Positions 20,857 through 29,304 of a DNA stretch of 64,000 nt are shown one piece after another. Position 1 is the stretch's first letter. Every line of letters starts with the position of its first letter. Below the pieces are notes generated by a model, which saw nothing but the letters and a program-made list of their open reading frames with translations, was not told the DNA's origin and did no database searches. Origin of the DNA: Acidimicrobiia bacterium (GTDB lineage Bacteria; Actinomycetota; Acidimicrobiia; Acidimicrobiales; Bin134); NCBI GenBank assembly GCA_022826705.1, contig JAJDUJ010000017.1, positions 29,561 to 93,560 of the forward strand. Direction: 5' to 3'. Position numbers and translations under genes: made by a program.

Positions 20857-21951
20857 TCAGTTGATGCGAACAGGCATGAGCAAATACAGGAACTGCTCGG
20901 TCTCGGGTGTGCGGATCACCGCCGGCTTCAAGGCATCCACAGTGTTCAGCACGATCTCCTCGCCTGGAGCCGCCTCAGCCCCGTCCAGCAGATACTCGGG
21001 ATTGAAAGCCACCGTGAGGTCCTCCCCCTCGAAGACAGCATCTAGCTGTTCGGTCGCTTCGCCCACGTCTTGGGTCGTTGCCGATAGCTCCAGTCCGGCT
21101 GATGACATATCCATTCGGATTGGAGTCGAATCTTGGGCCATGAGACGGACCCTTCGCACCGCGTTGATGAAGCCCTCCCTGCTCACGGTGAGGCGGTTTG
21201 GCTGATGAGTCGGTATCAGCCCCTGATAGCTGGGAAATTCCCCTTCAATCAGCCTGGTGGTCACCGTTATCGCCCCCAAGCCAAAGGAGGCCTCACGATC
21301 GTTGAATCGCACACTGACTTCCTCTACGTCGGGAAGCAGACGGATCACCTCTTGAAGCGCTCTTGACGGCACCAGAACACTCTGATCAGACCCGAGAACC
21401 TCCAATCCGGGCAGATCACACAAAGCCAGCCGATAGGAATCCGTTGTGACCAGTCGGAGCCCCTCCTGCTCCGCCGACAACAACACGCCGGTCAACACCG
21501 GACGAGACTCATCCGCCGACGCTGCCTTCACAACTTGACGCAGAGCAGTCAGCAATCCCTCGGCTTCCAGTACCACCGGATCGCTCGCCAGAGCCTCCAA
21601 CTGCGGAAAATCCTCTGCTCCCATCGTCTGCAACGAAAACTTGGAGCGAGCTGAATCAATATGAATGCCATCCGTGTCCACCGTCACATTCACCGCTCCA
21701 GCATCCAAGGAGCGAACCACTTCACTGGCCAGCCGAGAAGTGACCACCGCGGTGCCGTCGCCGTCACCAGCCACCTCCAATCGGTTGGTAATCGTCAACT
21801 CCCTGTCGGTTGCGGTAAGGGTGAGCTCGTCACCTTCCAAGGTCATATGAACCCCGGAAAGCACGAGATGGAACCCACCTCGGGTCCCGGCTGCTCTGCC
21901 CGTCACCATCAATGCATCTAGGAGGGTGTCCCGTTCACATCGGAATTTCAC
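20857..21951 (-). CDS. dnaN: DNA polymerase III beta clamp
   Basis: A 364-residue sliding clamp that tethers the replicative polymerase. Three clamp domains are recognisable. The N-terminus MKFRCERDTLLDALMVTGRAAG and SGVHMTLEGDELTLTATDRELT belong to domain 1. RPVLTGVLLSAEQEGLRLVTTDSYRLAL opens domain 2. The C-terminal FLYLLMPVRIN is the hallmark end strand. It is followed by recF and preceded by the AT-rich gap toward dnaA. Confidence 0.97.
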   Translation of the reverse strand: MKFRCERDTLLDALMVTGRAAGTRGGFHLVLSGVHMTLEGDELTLTATDRELTITNRLEVAGDGDGTAVVTSRLASEVVRSLDAGAVNVTVDTDGIHIDSARSKFSLQTMGAEDFPQLEALASDPVVLEAEGLLTALRQVVKAASADESRPVLTGVLLSAEQEGLRLVTTDSYRLALCDLPGLEVLGSDQSVLVPSRALQEVIRLLPDVEEVSVRFNDREASFGLGAITVTTRLIEGEFPSYQGLIPTHQPNRLTVSREGFINAVRRVRLMAQDSTPIRMDMSSAGLELSATTQDVGEATEQLDAVFEGEDLTVAFNPEYLLDGAEAAPGEEIVLNTVDALKPAVIRTPETEQFLYLLMPVRIN

Positions 21952-22191
21952 AGGCTGCTCGCTTTCTACCTGTCTTTGTATTAATAAATACTGCTAGCAG
22001 CAGTAGGTGGGTGGAAATGTGGAAAGGTATCATTTCCCCTGCTCAGATAGGATTTACTTTTCCTTTCGTTTCCCCAGGCGAGTGGATTGTTCGCCGTGGA
22101 TGCAGACTCCCTGTGGAGGATGCGGCTGCTGTCCCCAGCCGAGCATGGTCTTTCCCCAAGTTGCTCCACTTGCGTTCCCCATTGCGTGGGT
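21952..22191. other. dnaN-dnaA intergenic region, candidate oriC
   Basis: A 240-bp non-coding gap holding an AT-rich patch with TTAATAAATA at about 21981-21990, next to a perfect 10-bp palindrome CTGCTAGCAG at 21991-22000. A series of loosely DnaA-box-like 9-mers lies in one orientation: GGTGGAAAT (22010), TGTGGAAAG (22018), AGTGGATTG (22081), CGTGGATGC (22095) and TGTGGAGGA (22112). Actinobacterial origins usually lie here, but none of these boxes is perfect. The better boxes are on the other side of dnaA, so the exact origin is uncertain. Confidence 0.45.
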
Positions 22192-23571
22192 TCAAGCATT
22201 CTTGATCTTTTGAATGAGTTCATTGATCTGGTTGAACGTCTCCGGCTGCTCGGCCATCTGCTTCGTGATCTTCTGCACCGCGTGAATGGCTGTGGTGTGG
22301 TCTCGACCTCCAAAGACGCGTGCAATGTCGGGGTAACTCAGTTCGGTCAACTCTCGAAATACGTACATTGAAACCTGTCGGGCCTTCACCAGCGGTCGCT
22401 GTCGCCGGGGGCCGACGATGTCTTCGACACTGAACGCGAAGAGATCAGCAGTCGCCTTCAAAATCACATCGGCCGTAACCGGCTGTGGTTCACGGCGTGT
22501 CGTGATGTCTCGAAGAATAAATTGAGCTAGTTCAAGGTCAAGATGCTTATCGTTAAAGCTGGCATATGCTGTAACTCGGGTTAGGGCTCCTTCTAGTTCC
22601 CGAATGTTATCCTTGATGTTGCTGGCGATAAATGTGAGAACGTCATCGTTGATGGCGAAATTCGATTGCTCAGCTTTCTTTCGGAGAATTGCCAATCGAG
22701 TTTCAATGTCGGGAGGCTGAATATCTGTGAGCAGGCCCATCTTGAACCGGCTTGTCATCCGATCTTCAAGTGTTGCTATGGCATCTGGCGGTCGATCACT
22801 CGTTAGAACAATCTGCTTGTTCACTTCATGCAGAGAGTTGAATGTGTGAAAGAACTCTTCTTGGAGACCTTCTTTGCCTTCAAGAAATTGAATGTCATCG
22901 ACGAGAAGCACGTCCACGTCTCTGTAGATTTTCTTGAATTCACTTCGAGTGTTTGTTCGGATTGCATCTACAAATTGATTGAGAAAAGTTTCAGTAGAGA
23001 CATAGACGATTCGCTTGATTGGATGACGCTGATCATCCACGTAGTGACTCTTGACATAGTGGCCAATGGCCTGGAGCAAATGCGTCTTGCCGAGGCCGGC
23101 ATGACCATGAATGAAGAGCGGATTGTATGATTTACCAGGGGTTTCAGCCACCGAGAGGGCAGCTGCCAGGGCAAATCGATTGGATGGCCCTGTGACAAAC
23201 TTGTCGAATACGTAGTTCGGATGAAGGGCGGTTGTTGTTCGACGTATTGGAGGAGAGCTTGCCATTTCTGGCATGGCCACAGGTGGAGAAGCAACGGAGA
23301 CGTGGTCATCGTCATCGCTCGAACCTTGCTCCGTGCTGATCTTCAGTGTGATATGAGTGGCATTCGAACTAGCTAGTGCGTTTCTCAAAACCTCAAAGTA
23401 CTCACCTTCGAGGCGGTCTTTAATGATGGTGCTTGGAACGGTTAATTCGAGAATGTCTTCCTCAAGAGAGGTTGCTTTTGCCGGATTGAAAGTCGATTGC
23501 CAGACGGCATCAGGAACTTGAGCACGAATACTGCTTTCGAAGGAAGACCAGAGAAATGTTGCAGATACCAT
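22192..23571 (-). CDS. dnaA: chromosomal replication initiator DnaA
   Basis: A 459-residue AAA+ initiator that melts oriC. Domain I covers about residues 1-80 (FLWSSFESSIRAQVPDAVWQSTF), and a short variable domain II is followed by NYVFDKFVTGPSNRFA. Walker A is GHAGLGKTHLL, Walker B DVLLVDDIQFLEGK, and the domain IV DNA-binding signature is GGRDHTTAIHAVQKI. ATG 23571 was chosen because domain I starts directly after it; the open frame to 23670 crosses the DnaA boxes. No ribosome site is obvious. The gene is noticeably more AT-rich than its neighbours. Confidence 0.97.
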   Translation of the reverse strand: MVSATFLWSSFESSIRAQVPDAVWQSTFNPAKATSLEEDILELTVPSTIIKDRLEGEYFEVLRNALASSNATHITLKISTEQGSSDDDDHVSVASPPVAMPEMASSPPIRRTTTALHPNYVFDKFVTGPSNRFALAAALSVAETPGKSYNPLFIHGHAGLGKTHLLQAIGHYVKSHYVDDQRHPIKRIVYVSTETFLNQFVDAIRTNTRSEFKKIYRDVDVLLVDDIQFLEGKEGLQEEFFHTFNSLHEVNKQIVLTSDRPPDAIATLEDRMTSRFKMGLLTDIQPPDIETRLAILRKKAEQSNFAINDDVLTFIASNIKDNIRELEGALTRVTAYASFNDKHLDLELAQFILRDITTRREPQPVTADVILKATADLFAFSVEDIVGPRRQRPLVKARQVSMYVFRELTELSYPDIARVFGGRDHTTAIHAVQKITKQMAEQPETFNQINELIQKIKNA

Positions 23572-23918
23572 TTTGTTGGCAACTCCAAAAAAATGACATG
23601 CAGTATCCACAAATGTGCATAAGCTGTGGATAACTTGCGGTCCTATTGCTTTGCCCAACCAAGTTGGCACCGCCTCGACTGGAATTCAGGACTGTAGCAC
23701 CTCTTATCTATTCGTGCACGGGCGTCTGGGTAGTTTTCGCAGGTCAGAGGCTTGTGTTGAAATAGTTGTCATTGTCGCTCAGGTGGCAATTGTGGCGGTG
23801 TCCGCGGCATTGGTTGTCGTGGCCCTGGGCAAGGCCGTAGCGTAGGGAAGACGCCGGGAAACGGGAGGCGCTTGTAGGGCGGTCCCACGACGATGGCACC
23901 CCGGCCTTGGAGGAAGTT
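23572..23918. other. dnaA-rpmH divergent intergenic region
   Basis: About 350 bp with no convincing gene. The dnaA-proximal part holds the DnaA-box cluster at 23603-23633. The rest should carry the divergent dnaA and rpmH promoters, which could not be pinned down. A plus-strand frame ending at 23845 has a hydrophobic Val/Ala-rich stretch but no credible start codon or ribosome site, so it was not called. Confidence 0.6.
23603..23633. promoter_or_regulatory. DnaA-box cluster upstream of dnaA
   Basis: Three 9-mers are packed in 31 bp. GTATCCACA at 23603-23611 has one mismatch to TTATCCACA. TGTGCATAA at 23614-23622 is TTATGCACA on the minus strand, one mismatch. TGTGGATAA at 23625-23633 is a perfect box on the minus strand. 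They start 32 bp upstream of the dnaA ATG and fit autoregulation of dnaA and possibly part of a bipartite origin. Confidence 0.78.
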
Positions 23919-24053
23919 GTGAAGCGCACGTATCAGCCGAATGTGCAACGCCGAGCACGGCGCCACGGGTTTCGGCATCGGATGATGACAAGAAGTGGGC
24001 GGGCGATCATCAATGCTCGTCGGCGCCGTGGCCGCAAGAGGCTGTCGGCCTGA
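23919..24053 (+). CDS. rpmH: 50S ribosomal protein L34
   Basis: A 44-residue basic ribosomal protein: [21 protein letters not shown] near the start, [18 protein letters not shown] at the end. The GTG start at 23919 is supported by a GGAGGAA ribosome site 4-10 bp upstream. It leads the rpmH-rnpA-yidD-yidC-jag-rsmG run, and its stop codon overlaps the apparent start of rnpA. Confidence 0.97.
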   Translation: MKRTYQPNVQRRARRHGFRHRMMTRSGRAIINARRRRGRKRLSA

Positions 24054-24394
24054 TTGAGCGGCTCCGGGGACGCTCCGCGTTCGCGCGGCTCAGGGCTGAT
24101 GGTGTTCGTGCTGACCATGGGTTGCTTTGGGTTCGGTTCCTGTCCGACCCCTCCCTCAACGCGGCCCGGGTGGCATACGCACTTCCTCGTCAGGCGGGCC
24201 CTGCGGTGATTCGGAACAAGGTCCGCCGGCGTTTGCGGGAGATCGTCAGAGGCCTCGATCGGGAGAGCCCGAGTGGTTTGCCGGCAGGCCTCTACCTCAT
24301 CGGCACGAAGCGGGGCGCGGGACAGTTTTCTTACGTTGACCTGCGGGTTTCCCTGGAGGCATGTTTGGCCAAGTTGGAGCGAACGGGGCCATGA
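24050..24394 (+). CDS. rnpA: ribonuclease P protein component (non-canonical start)
   Basis: Protein subunit of RNase P, which trims the 5' leader of pre-tRNAs. The similarity begins [17 protein letters not shown] right after the rpmH stop. The central signature [18 protein letters not shown] holds the RNR motif. No ATG, GTG or TTG lies in frame before TTG 24122, which would delete the first 24 residues. The start is therefore probably CTG 24050, overlapping the rpmH stop as CTGA, or ATT 24053. From CTG the protein has 114 residues, a normal length. It overlaps yidD as ATGA. Confidence 0.9.
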   Translation: MIERLRGRSAFARLRADGVRADHGLLWVRFLSDPSLNAARVAYALPRQAGPAVIRNKVRRRLREIVRGLDRESPSGLPAGLYLIGTKRGAGQFSYVDLRVSLEACLAKLERTGP

Positions 24395-24747
24395 GCTCGG
24401 TAGACAGCCGGACTAGGCGCGTGGAGATGAGCATGGCGGCCCGAGCCGTCAAAGGCCTGATCACGGGATATCAGCGGGCTACCGACCATCGTCCAAGCCC
24501 ATGTCGGTACGTTCCGAGCTGCTCCTACTATGCGCTGGAAGCGGTAGAGGTGCATGGTGCGGCCTCGGGAGTTTGGCTGGGCTTGCGCCGCCTGCTGCGG
24601 TGTCGGCCGGGGGGGCCATCGGGGTGGGATCCCGTGCCTGATGAAAACGGCCGACTGGCTCCAGACCCCACGCTTCAGCCACTTGGTTCATCTGAGATTT
24701 CTCAAAAATCCGGCATCGCGGCCAGCAAGGCGGTGACCCGTGTTTGA
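24391..24747 (+). CDS. yidD: membrane protein insertion efficiency factor YidD
   Basis: A small peripheral membrane protein of 118 residues that assists YidC-mediated insertion. The family core is ARAVKGLITGYQRATDHRPSPCRYVPSCSYYALEAVEVHG with the conserved Cys pair, then GLRRLLRCRPGGPSGWDPVP. ATG 24391 overlaps the rnpA stop. The last 25 residues after the conserved core are extra and variable. Confidence 0.93.
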   Translation: MSSVDSRTRRVEMSMAARAVKGLITGYQRATDHRPSPCRYVPSCSYYALEAVEVHGAASGVWLGLRRLLRCRPGGPSGWDPVPDENGRLAPDPTLQPLGSSEISQKSGIAASKAVTRV

Positions 24748-25954
24748 CGCCTTGTTCGACGGTCTTGCCTGGCTGCTGGCGGTTTACTACACGCTGGGGG
24801 AGAGCTACGGCATCGCCATCATGCTGTTCACGCTCACGGTGATGTTGGTTTTGACTCCGCTTACCTTCTACACCACGCGTTCGATGCTTCGAATGCAAAC
24901 CCTCCAGCCGGAGGTCAAGAAGATCCAGGCGCAGTACAAAGGCGACCGCCAGCGGATGAACGAAGAGATGATGCGCCTGTACCAGGCCAACAACGTGAAT
25001 CCTCTGGGCAGCTGCCTCCCCATACTCGCTCAGCTTCCAGTATTTTTCGTCCTTTTCCAATTAATCCGAGGATTGACACGACGAGTCAGTGATTTAGGGT
25101 CTTACGTGGGCTGGCGGCTGCCGTTTGGGGAGAACGCAGTACCAAATCCGAATTTTGACGAGCGGACCTTCAACCCGGAGTACTTGGCGGCTGACTCCCA
25201 ATTGCGAGTCGCTCTTGAAGAGTCAACGGAGATGAACTTCCTGGGCACGGACCTTTCGGTCAGTCTCCTGGATGCATTCCGAGATTCCTTTTCCACCGCG
25301 CTGCCCTTCTTGTTGCTGATCGTGCTGATCGGTGTGACCAGCTATGTCCAGCAACGTCAGATCGCCGGCCGTCGCGACCCTGATACGCCGATCAACCCCC
25401 AACAGCAGATGATCATGAAGGTCATGCCCTGGTTTTTGCCGATCATCTCGATCAGCTTCCCGGCCGGTCTGAACTTGTATTTTGTGAGCTCGAACATCGT
25501 GCGTGTCGGACAGCAAGCAGTGATTACCCGTCGCATCTACAAACCGCATCGGGAGCGCCAGGCCCTTCGTGAAGCCGCTGAGGAAGACCAGGAGGAGGAG
25601 ACTCCCGAGCCGGTTGAGCCGGCCCCTCGGGCTCCGGACCGCTCCCGCACACCAGTGGCTGATCATGGCAGTCGGCGGCCCACATCGAGGACTCCGCCGA
25701 AAAGGCGCCCTGACAGTCGCCGTACCACGGCTACGTCCACCGGTCAGCGGACGCCGCCTCGGGTAGCCAAGGAGGCCGGGACCAAGGACGCTAAAGCAAA
25801 GGACGCCAAGGAATCAGAGACAAAGTCAAGTAGCAAGAACAAGAAGTCGTCAGACACAAAGCCACAGCAGCGCCACACGAGCCGAACCACCCAGAAGGGT
25901 CAACAGTCACATCCCACGGATCGTCGGCGCCAGCGGAAAAAGAGGAGAAAGTAG
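24740..25954 (+). CDS. yidC: membrane protein insertase YidC/OxaI
   Basis: A 404-residue insertase that integrates membrane proteins alone or with SecYEG. The conserved helices include a first core helix with LTVMLVLTPLTFYTTRSMLRMQTLQPEVKKIQAQYKGD, then NNVNPLGSCLPILAQLPVFFVLFQLI. The late pair is PFLLLIVLIGVTSYVQQRQ and VMPWFLPIISISFPAGLNLYFVSSN. After about residue 270 comes a long Arg/Lys/Ser-rich cytoplasmic tail suited to ribosome contact. GTG 24740 overlaps yidD by 8 bp. Confidence 0.96.
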   Translation: MFDALFDGLAWLLAVYYTLGESYGIAIMLFTLTVMLVLTPLTFYTTRSMLRMQTLQPEVKKIQAQYKGDRQRMNEEMMRLYQANNVNPLGSCLPILAQLPVFFVLFQLIRGLTRRVSDLGSYVGWRLPFGENAVPNPNFDERTFNPEYLAADSQLRVALEESTEMNFLGTDLSVSLLDAFRDSFSTALPFLLLIVLIGVTSYVQQRQIAGRRDPDTPINPQQQMIMKVMPWFLPIISISFPAGLNLYFVSSNIVRVGQQAVITRRIYKPHRERQALREAAEEDQEEETPEPVEPAPRAPDRSRTPVADHGSRRPTSRTPPKRRPDSRRTTATSTGQRTPPRVAKEAGTKDAKAKDAKESETKSSSKNKKSSDTKPQQRHTSRTTQKGQQSHPTDRRRQRKKRRK

Positions 25955-25956
25955 CC

Positions 25957-26967
25957 ATGGAGTGGCTCGAAGTCACCGGCAAGACCATTGCCCAAGCGGA
26001 GGAAGCAGCTCTGGATCGGTTGGGAGTGGACCGCAGCGAAGCCGAGTTCTCCGTTGTCGATGAGCCCAAGTCTGCACTCTTGGGATTTCGAAAGACGGAG
26101 GCTCGGATCAGAGCGCGAGTTCGCCCCGTGCTGCCGCGCGAGAAAAGGAATCGAAACCGCCGCCCGTCCAACAATAAAGACCGGGGTCGAAATGGTGGTC
26201 GCCGGCCATCCCAGAATAGAGATCGGGCCCAGAACAGAGATAGAGGGGGGAATCGGAACCGCAATCCTGAGCGGGGTAGTTTGAAGCAAGACAGGAATCG
26301 GGCCAACCAAGGCGACAACAGCCGGGGCGGTCAAGGCCAGAAACGGGATTCCCGAGCGTCGGCTGGCGAGCAAACTTCACGCCAGGAGCAGAGGAAGTCT
26401 CAGAATTCGAATAAGACCAACAGGGGGGCTCGAGAGAGCCGTCCAACCAATGTCCAAGAGGGGAAAAAAGTGAGAGAGAGCAAACCAATGGAAGATGCGA
26501 TGAGTTTGGAAGAGCAGAGCACCCTGGTAGTGGAGTTTCTCGATGGGCTGTTGGATGCCTTCGAGCTAGACGCCGAGGTGTCCGCGGAGCGGGTAGACGA
26601 TGAGACCATGGAAATGAGGGTGGAGAACATCCAGGGCGTGGGCTTGCTAATCGGACCCAAAGGAAACACACTGCGAGCGGTTGAGGACTTGTCTCGCATG
26701 TTGGTGCAGAGGAAGTCGGACGGGAATTGCGAAGGGCGAATCCGAGTTGACATCGGTGGGTACCGGGAGCGTCGGCGGGGGGCTCTGGAGTCCTTCTGTG
26801 AGAAAATTGCCTCGGAAGTCAGGGACACCGGCGCTGAGCGTCCTCTCGAGCCAATGAACGCGGCGGACCGCAAGGTAGTCCACGACGTTATCGCCGAGAT
26901 CGACGGCGTCAGCACCGTCTCCGAAGGCCAGGAGCCTCGCCGTTGGGTCGTGATCATTCCTGACTGA
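25957..26967 (+). CDS. jag: Jag/KhpB-family RNA-binding protein
   Basis: A 336-residue RNA-binding protein (SpoIIIJ-associated). The Jag-N domain is residues 1-50 (MEWLEVTGKTIAQAEEAALDRLGV, with LLGF). A long Arg/Asn/Gly-rich low-complexity linker spans about 55-170. A KH domain has the GPKG loop in LLIGPKGNTLRAVEDLSRMLV, and the R3H domain is ERRRGALESFCEKIA...PLEPMNAADRKVVHD. The linker is unusually long and resembles disordered RNA-chaperone tails. It starts 2 bp after yidC. Confidence 0.94.
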   Translation: MEWLEVTGKTIAQAEEAALDRLGVDRSEAEFSVVDEPKSALLGFRKTEARIRARVRPVLPREKRNRNRRPSNNKDRGRNGGRRPSQNRDRAQNRDRGGNRNRNPERGSLKQDRNRANQGDNSRGGQGQKRDSRASAGEQTSRQEQRKSQNSNKTNRGARESRPTNVQEGKKVRESKPMEDAMSLEEQSTLVVEFLDGLLDAFELDAEVSAERVDDETMEMRVENIQGVGLLIGPKGNTLRAVEDLSRMLVQRKSDGNCEGRIRVDIGGYRERRRGALESFCEKIASEVRDTGAERPLEPMNAADRKVVHDVIAEIDGVSTVSEGQEPRRWVVIIPD

Positions 26968-26982
26968 CTTGACCTGATAGAC

Positions 26983-27540
26983 GTGGACCGAGCTGATCGG
27001 GCGAAGCTGGCCGATGTACTCGGCCAAGCTCAGGGGCGGGGCTGGGTTGGCGGCCGGGGCGTCGAACAGCACATCGAGCACTCCTTGGGGTTTGCCTCAG
27101 TAGTTGCCGCAATTCCATTGGCAGCCGTCGACTTGGGGAGCGGCGGGGGCCTGCCGGCTTTGGTGTTGGCCGCGGTTTGGCCTCAATCGAAGTGGACGCT
27201 GGTGGAGTCCTCACTGCCCAGAGCCGCTTTCCTGGAACTGCACTGCGCCCGTCTCGGGTGGTCGGAGCGTGTCGATGTCCTCCATATGACCGCTGAGCAC
27301 CTCGGTGAAGACGAGCAATACCGAGGTCGCGCCGATCTGGTAACCGCCCGCAGCTTCGGCCCACCATCGTCGGTGGTAGAAGCCGCTGCTCCCCTGCTCC
27401 GCTCCGGTGGCGAGCTCATAGTCAGCGCCGCCCCCAACCCCACCCCCTGGCCCTCCCACATGCTGGCCAAACAAGGCATGGCCCCCGACCGCCTAACCCA
27501 ATCCCCCCCAAGGTTCCACCGCTCCACAAGAACAAGCTAA
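26983..27540 (+). CDS. rsmG: 16S rRNA (guanine-527-N7)-methyltransferase RsmG
   Basis: SAM-dependent methyltransferase of the small ribosomal subunit. The SAM motif is AVDLGSGGGLPALVLA, followed by WTLVESSLPRAAFLE and ADLVTARSFGPPSSVVEAAAPLLRSGGELIV. At 185 residues it is short, and the last 30 residues (from about NPTPWPSHML) do not resemble the usual family end. A six-C run at 27503-27508 precedes that tail, so an indel there is possible. parS lies just after the stop. Confidence 0.88.
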   Translation: MDRADRAKLADVLGQAQGRGWVGGRGVEQHIEHSLGFASVVAAIPLAAVDLGSGGGLPALVLAAVWPQSKWTLVESSLPRAAFLELHCARLGWSERVDVLHMTAEHLGEDEQYRGRADLVTARSFGPPSSVVEAAAPLLRSGGELIVSAAPNPTPWPSHMLAKQGMAPDRLTQSPPRFHRSTRTS

Positions 27541-27563
27541 AGACGTTGGAAAGTATCCCCACA

Positions 27564-27579
27564 TGTTCCACGTGGAACA
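27564..27579. promoter_or_regulatory. parS: parS centromere site
   Basis: A perfect 16-bp parS palindrome, TGTTCCACGTGGAACA, extended by one further matched base pair on each side. It lies in the rsmG-parA gap, the classic location next to the genes for its binding proteins. ParB (encoded at 28412) nucleates here and spreads for chromosome segregation. Confidence 0.95.
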
Positions 27580-27630
27580 TTGACGAGGGGGTGCTTGATA
27601 CGAGGTTGAGGGTGAGGGAGAATCCCCCAA

Positions 27631-28437
27631 GTGTCTATTAGCGAATTGCACCAAACTCGGTCATGGCGCGTGATCGCGGTTGCCAACCAAAAGGGCGGCG
27701 TTGGAAAAACCACGACTACCGTCAACCTCTCTGCGTGCCTTGCTGACAATGGCCACCGAGTGCTGGTGGTCGACCTGGACCCTCAGGCCAATGCCACCAC
27801 CGGCCTGGGCATCGATCCGTTCTCCGGCGGCGTGTCCACCTACGACGTGTTGCTGCAAAACGGAAGTCTGCGGGAGAGCATTGTTGCCACTCAGGTAGAG
27901 AACCTATGGGTGGCGCCGTCCACTTTGGATCTTGCTGGGGCGGAGATAGAGCTTGTGCCGGCGTTCAACCGAGAGCGGAGACTGGATTTTGCCCTCTCTA
28001 CCGTGTCGGGCGAATTCGACTTCGTTTTCATCGACTGCCCTCCATCGTTGGGCTTGCTCACCGTCAACGCTCTGGCTGCTGCTCGTGAGGTGATGGTTCC
28101 GATCCAGTGCGAGTACTACGCCCTGGAGGGCCTGGGCCAGTTGATGCGGAATATCGAATTGGTTCGCAACAGCCTCAACAGTGATTTGGACATTTCTCTC
28201 ATCGTGCTCGTGATGTACGACGGTCGCACCAAGCTGTCGGCCCAAGTGGCCTCGGAGATTCGGAGCTACTTCGGTGACAAAGTCTGCCATCAGATGATCC
28301 CCCGGAATATCCGCTTGGCAGAAGCGCCGTCTTACGGGGCTCCGGTAACCGTTACTCATCCGCGGTCACGAGGAGCGCTGGCCTACCGTGAACTAGCCAA
28401 GGAGGTAGCTGATGGCTCGCTCGCCAGGGTTGGGTAG
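27631..28437 (+). CDS. parA: chromosome-partitioning ATPase ParA (Soj)
   Basis: A 268-residue Walker-type ATPase that moves ParB-parS complexes. The deviant Walker A is NQKGGVGKTTTTVNL near residue 19, followed by VLVVDLDPQANATTGLG and DFVFIDCPPSLGLLTVNAL. The C-terminal RLAEAPSYGAPV is typical. Start GTG 27631 follows a purine-rich GAGGGTGAGGGAG stretch about 10 bp upstream; there is no better start before the first strand. Confidence 0.96.
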   Translation: MSISELHQTRSWRVIAVANQKGGVGKTTTTVNLSACLADNGHRVLVVDLDPQANATTGLGIDPFSGGVSTYDVLLQNGSLRESIVATQVENLWVAPSTLDLAGAEIELVPAFNRERRLDFALSTVSGEFDFVFIDCPPSLGLLTVNALAAAREVMVPIQCEYYALEGLGQLMRNIELVRNSLNSDLDISLIVLVMYDGRTKLSAQVASEIRSYFGDKVCHQMIPRNIRLAEAPSYGAPVTVTHPRSRGALAYRELAKEVADGSLARVG

Positions 28438-29290
28438 GGGACTCAGTGCCCTCATTTCCGACTCCTCATCGACAACCGATGGGATGCGCTCAGCTTCGTT
28501 CTTGGAGCTCCCCCTTGATGCCATCTCGGTGAATCCGTACCAGCCCCGAGACAAGTTCGACCAGGCGGCATTGAATGTGCTCACAGAGTCGATCCGAGAA
28601 GTTGGCGTGCTCCAGCCGGTGTTGGTCCGCCCCAGCGAAGACGGAAAATACGAGCTGATCGCCGGCGAGCGCCGTTGCCGGGCCGCCCGACAGGCGGGAC
28701 TTGATCGGATTCCCGCGGTTGTCCGCACCGCGGAAAACGCCGATGCCCTCGAGCAAGCCCTGCTGGAGAACCTGCACCGCGAAGACCTGAACGCCATTGA
28801 AGAGGCCGCGGCGTGCCAGCAGTTGATTGAAGAGTTTGGATTCACCCAGGAGACCGTGGCGAAACGGCTCGGGCGGAGCCGATCGGCAGTGGCGAACACG
28901 GTGCGTCTCTTGCAGCTCCCCGACGAGGTCAAAGCCATGGTGGTCAACGGCTCCCTGTCGGCCGGCCATGCCCGGGCCATGCTCGGCGTCTCCAACGAGA
29001 AGCGCCTGATCAAGCTGGCCAAGAAAGCAGTGGCCGACGGCCTGACAGTGCGAATGGTTGAACAAGAGGCCCGGGGCGTTGCTCCGCCGGTCAAGAAGCC
29101 CAAGCAGCTTTCACAGGGACAGAGCGGCGCAGATAGGGGAGCGGCGGTACTAGAACTGGAGAGCCTGCTGAGCGATCACCTCAGCACCAAGGTGGATGTG
29201 ACGCTCGGCAAGGGTCAGGGAAAACTGGTGATTAAGTTTGCTGACTTGGATGATCTGGAGCGCATCTATCGGGTGATGCTCCAGGCTTAG
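28412..29290 (+). CDS. parB: chromosome-partitioning protein ParB (CTPase)
   Basis: A 292-residue parS-binding CTP switch. The N-terminal GLGRGLSALI is followed by the CTP-binding domain with IRPNPYQPR-like INPYQPRDKF and GERRCRAARQAGL. ENLHREDLNAIEEA and the HTH LGRSRSAVANTVRLLQLPDEV come next, then the C-terminal dimer domain. It overlaps parA by 26 bp. Confidence 0.97.
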   Translation: MARSPGLGRGLSALISDSSSTTDGMRSASFLELPLDAISVNPYQPRDKFDQAALNVLTESIREVGVLQPVLVRPSEDGKYELIAGERRCRAARQAGLDRIPAVVRTAENADALEQALLENLHREDLNAIEEAAACQQLIEEFGFTQETVAKRLGRSRSAVANTVRLLQLPDEVKAMVVNGSLSAGHARAMLGVSNEKRLIKLAKKAVADGLTVRMVEQEARGVAPPVKKPKQLSQGQSGADRGAAVLELESLLSDHLSTKVDVTLGKGQGKLVIKFADLDDLERIYRVMLQA

Positions 29291-29304
29291 CGTTACCATC
29301 CTCC

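Noticed and set aside
23615..23845. Plus-strand frame in the dnaA-rpmH gap with a Val/Ala-rich hydrophobic end
   Set aside because: It starts inside the DnaA boxes, has no ribosome site, and the hydrophobic end has no in-frame start codon nearby.
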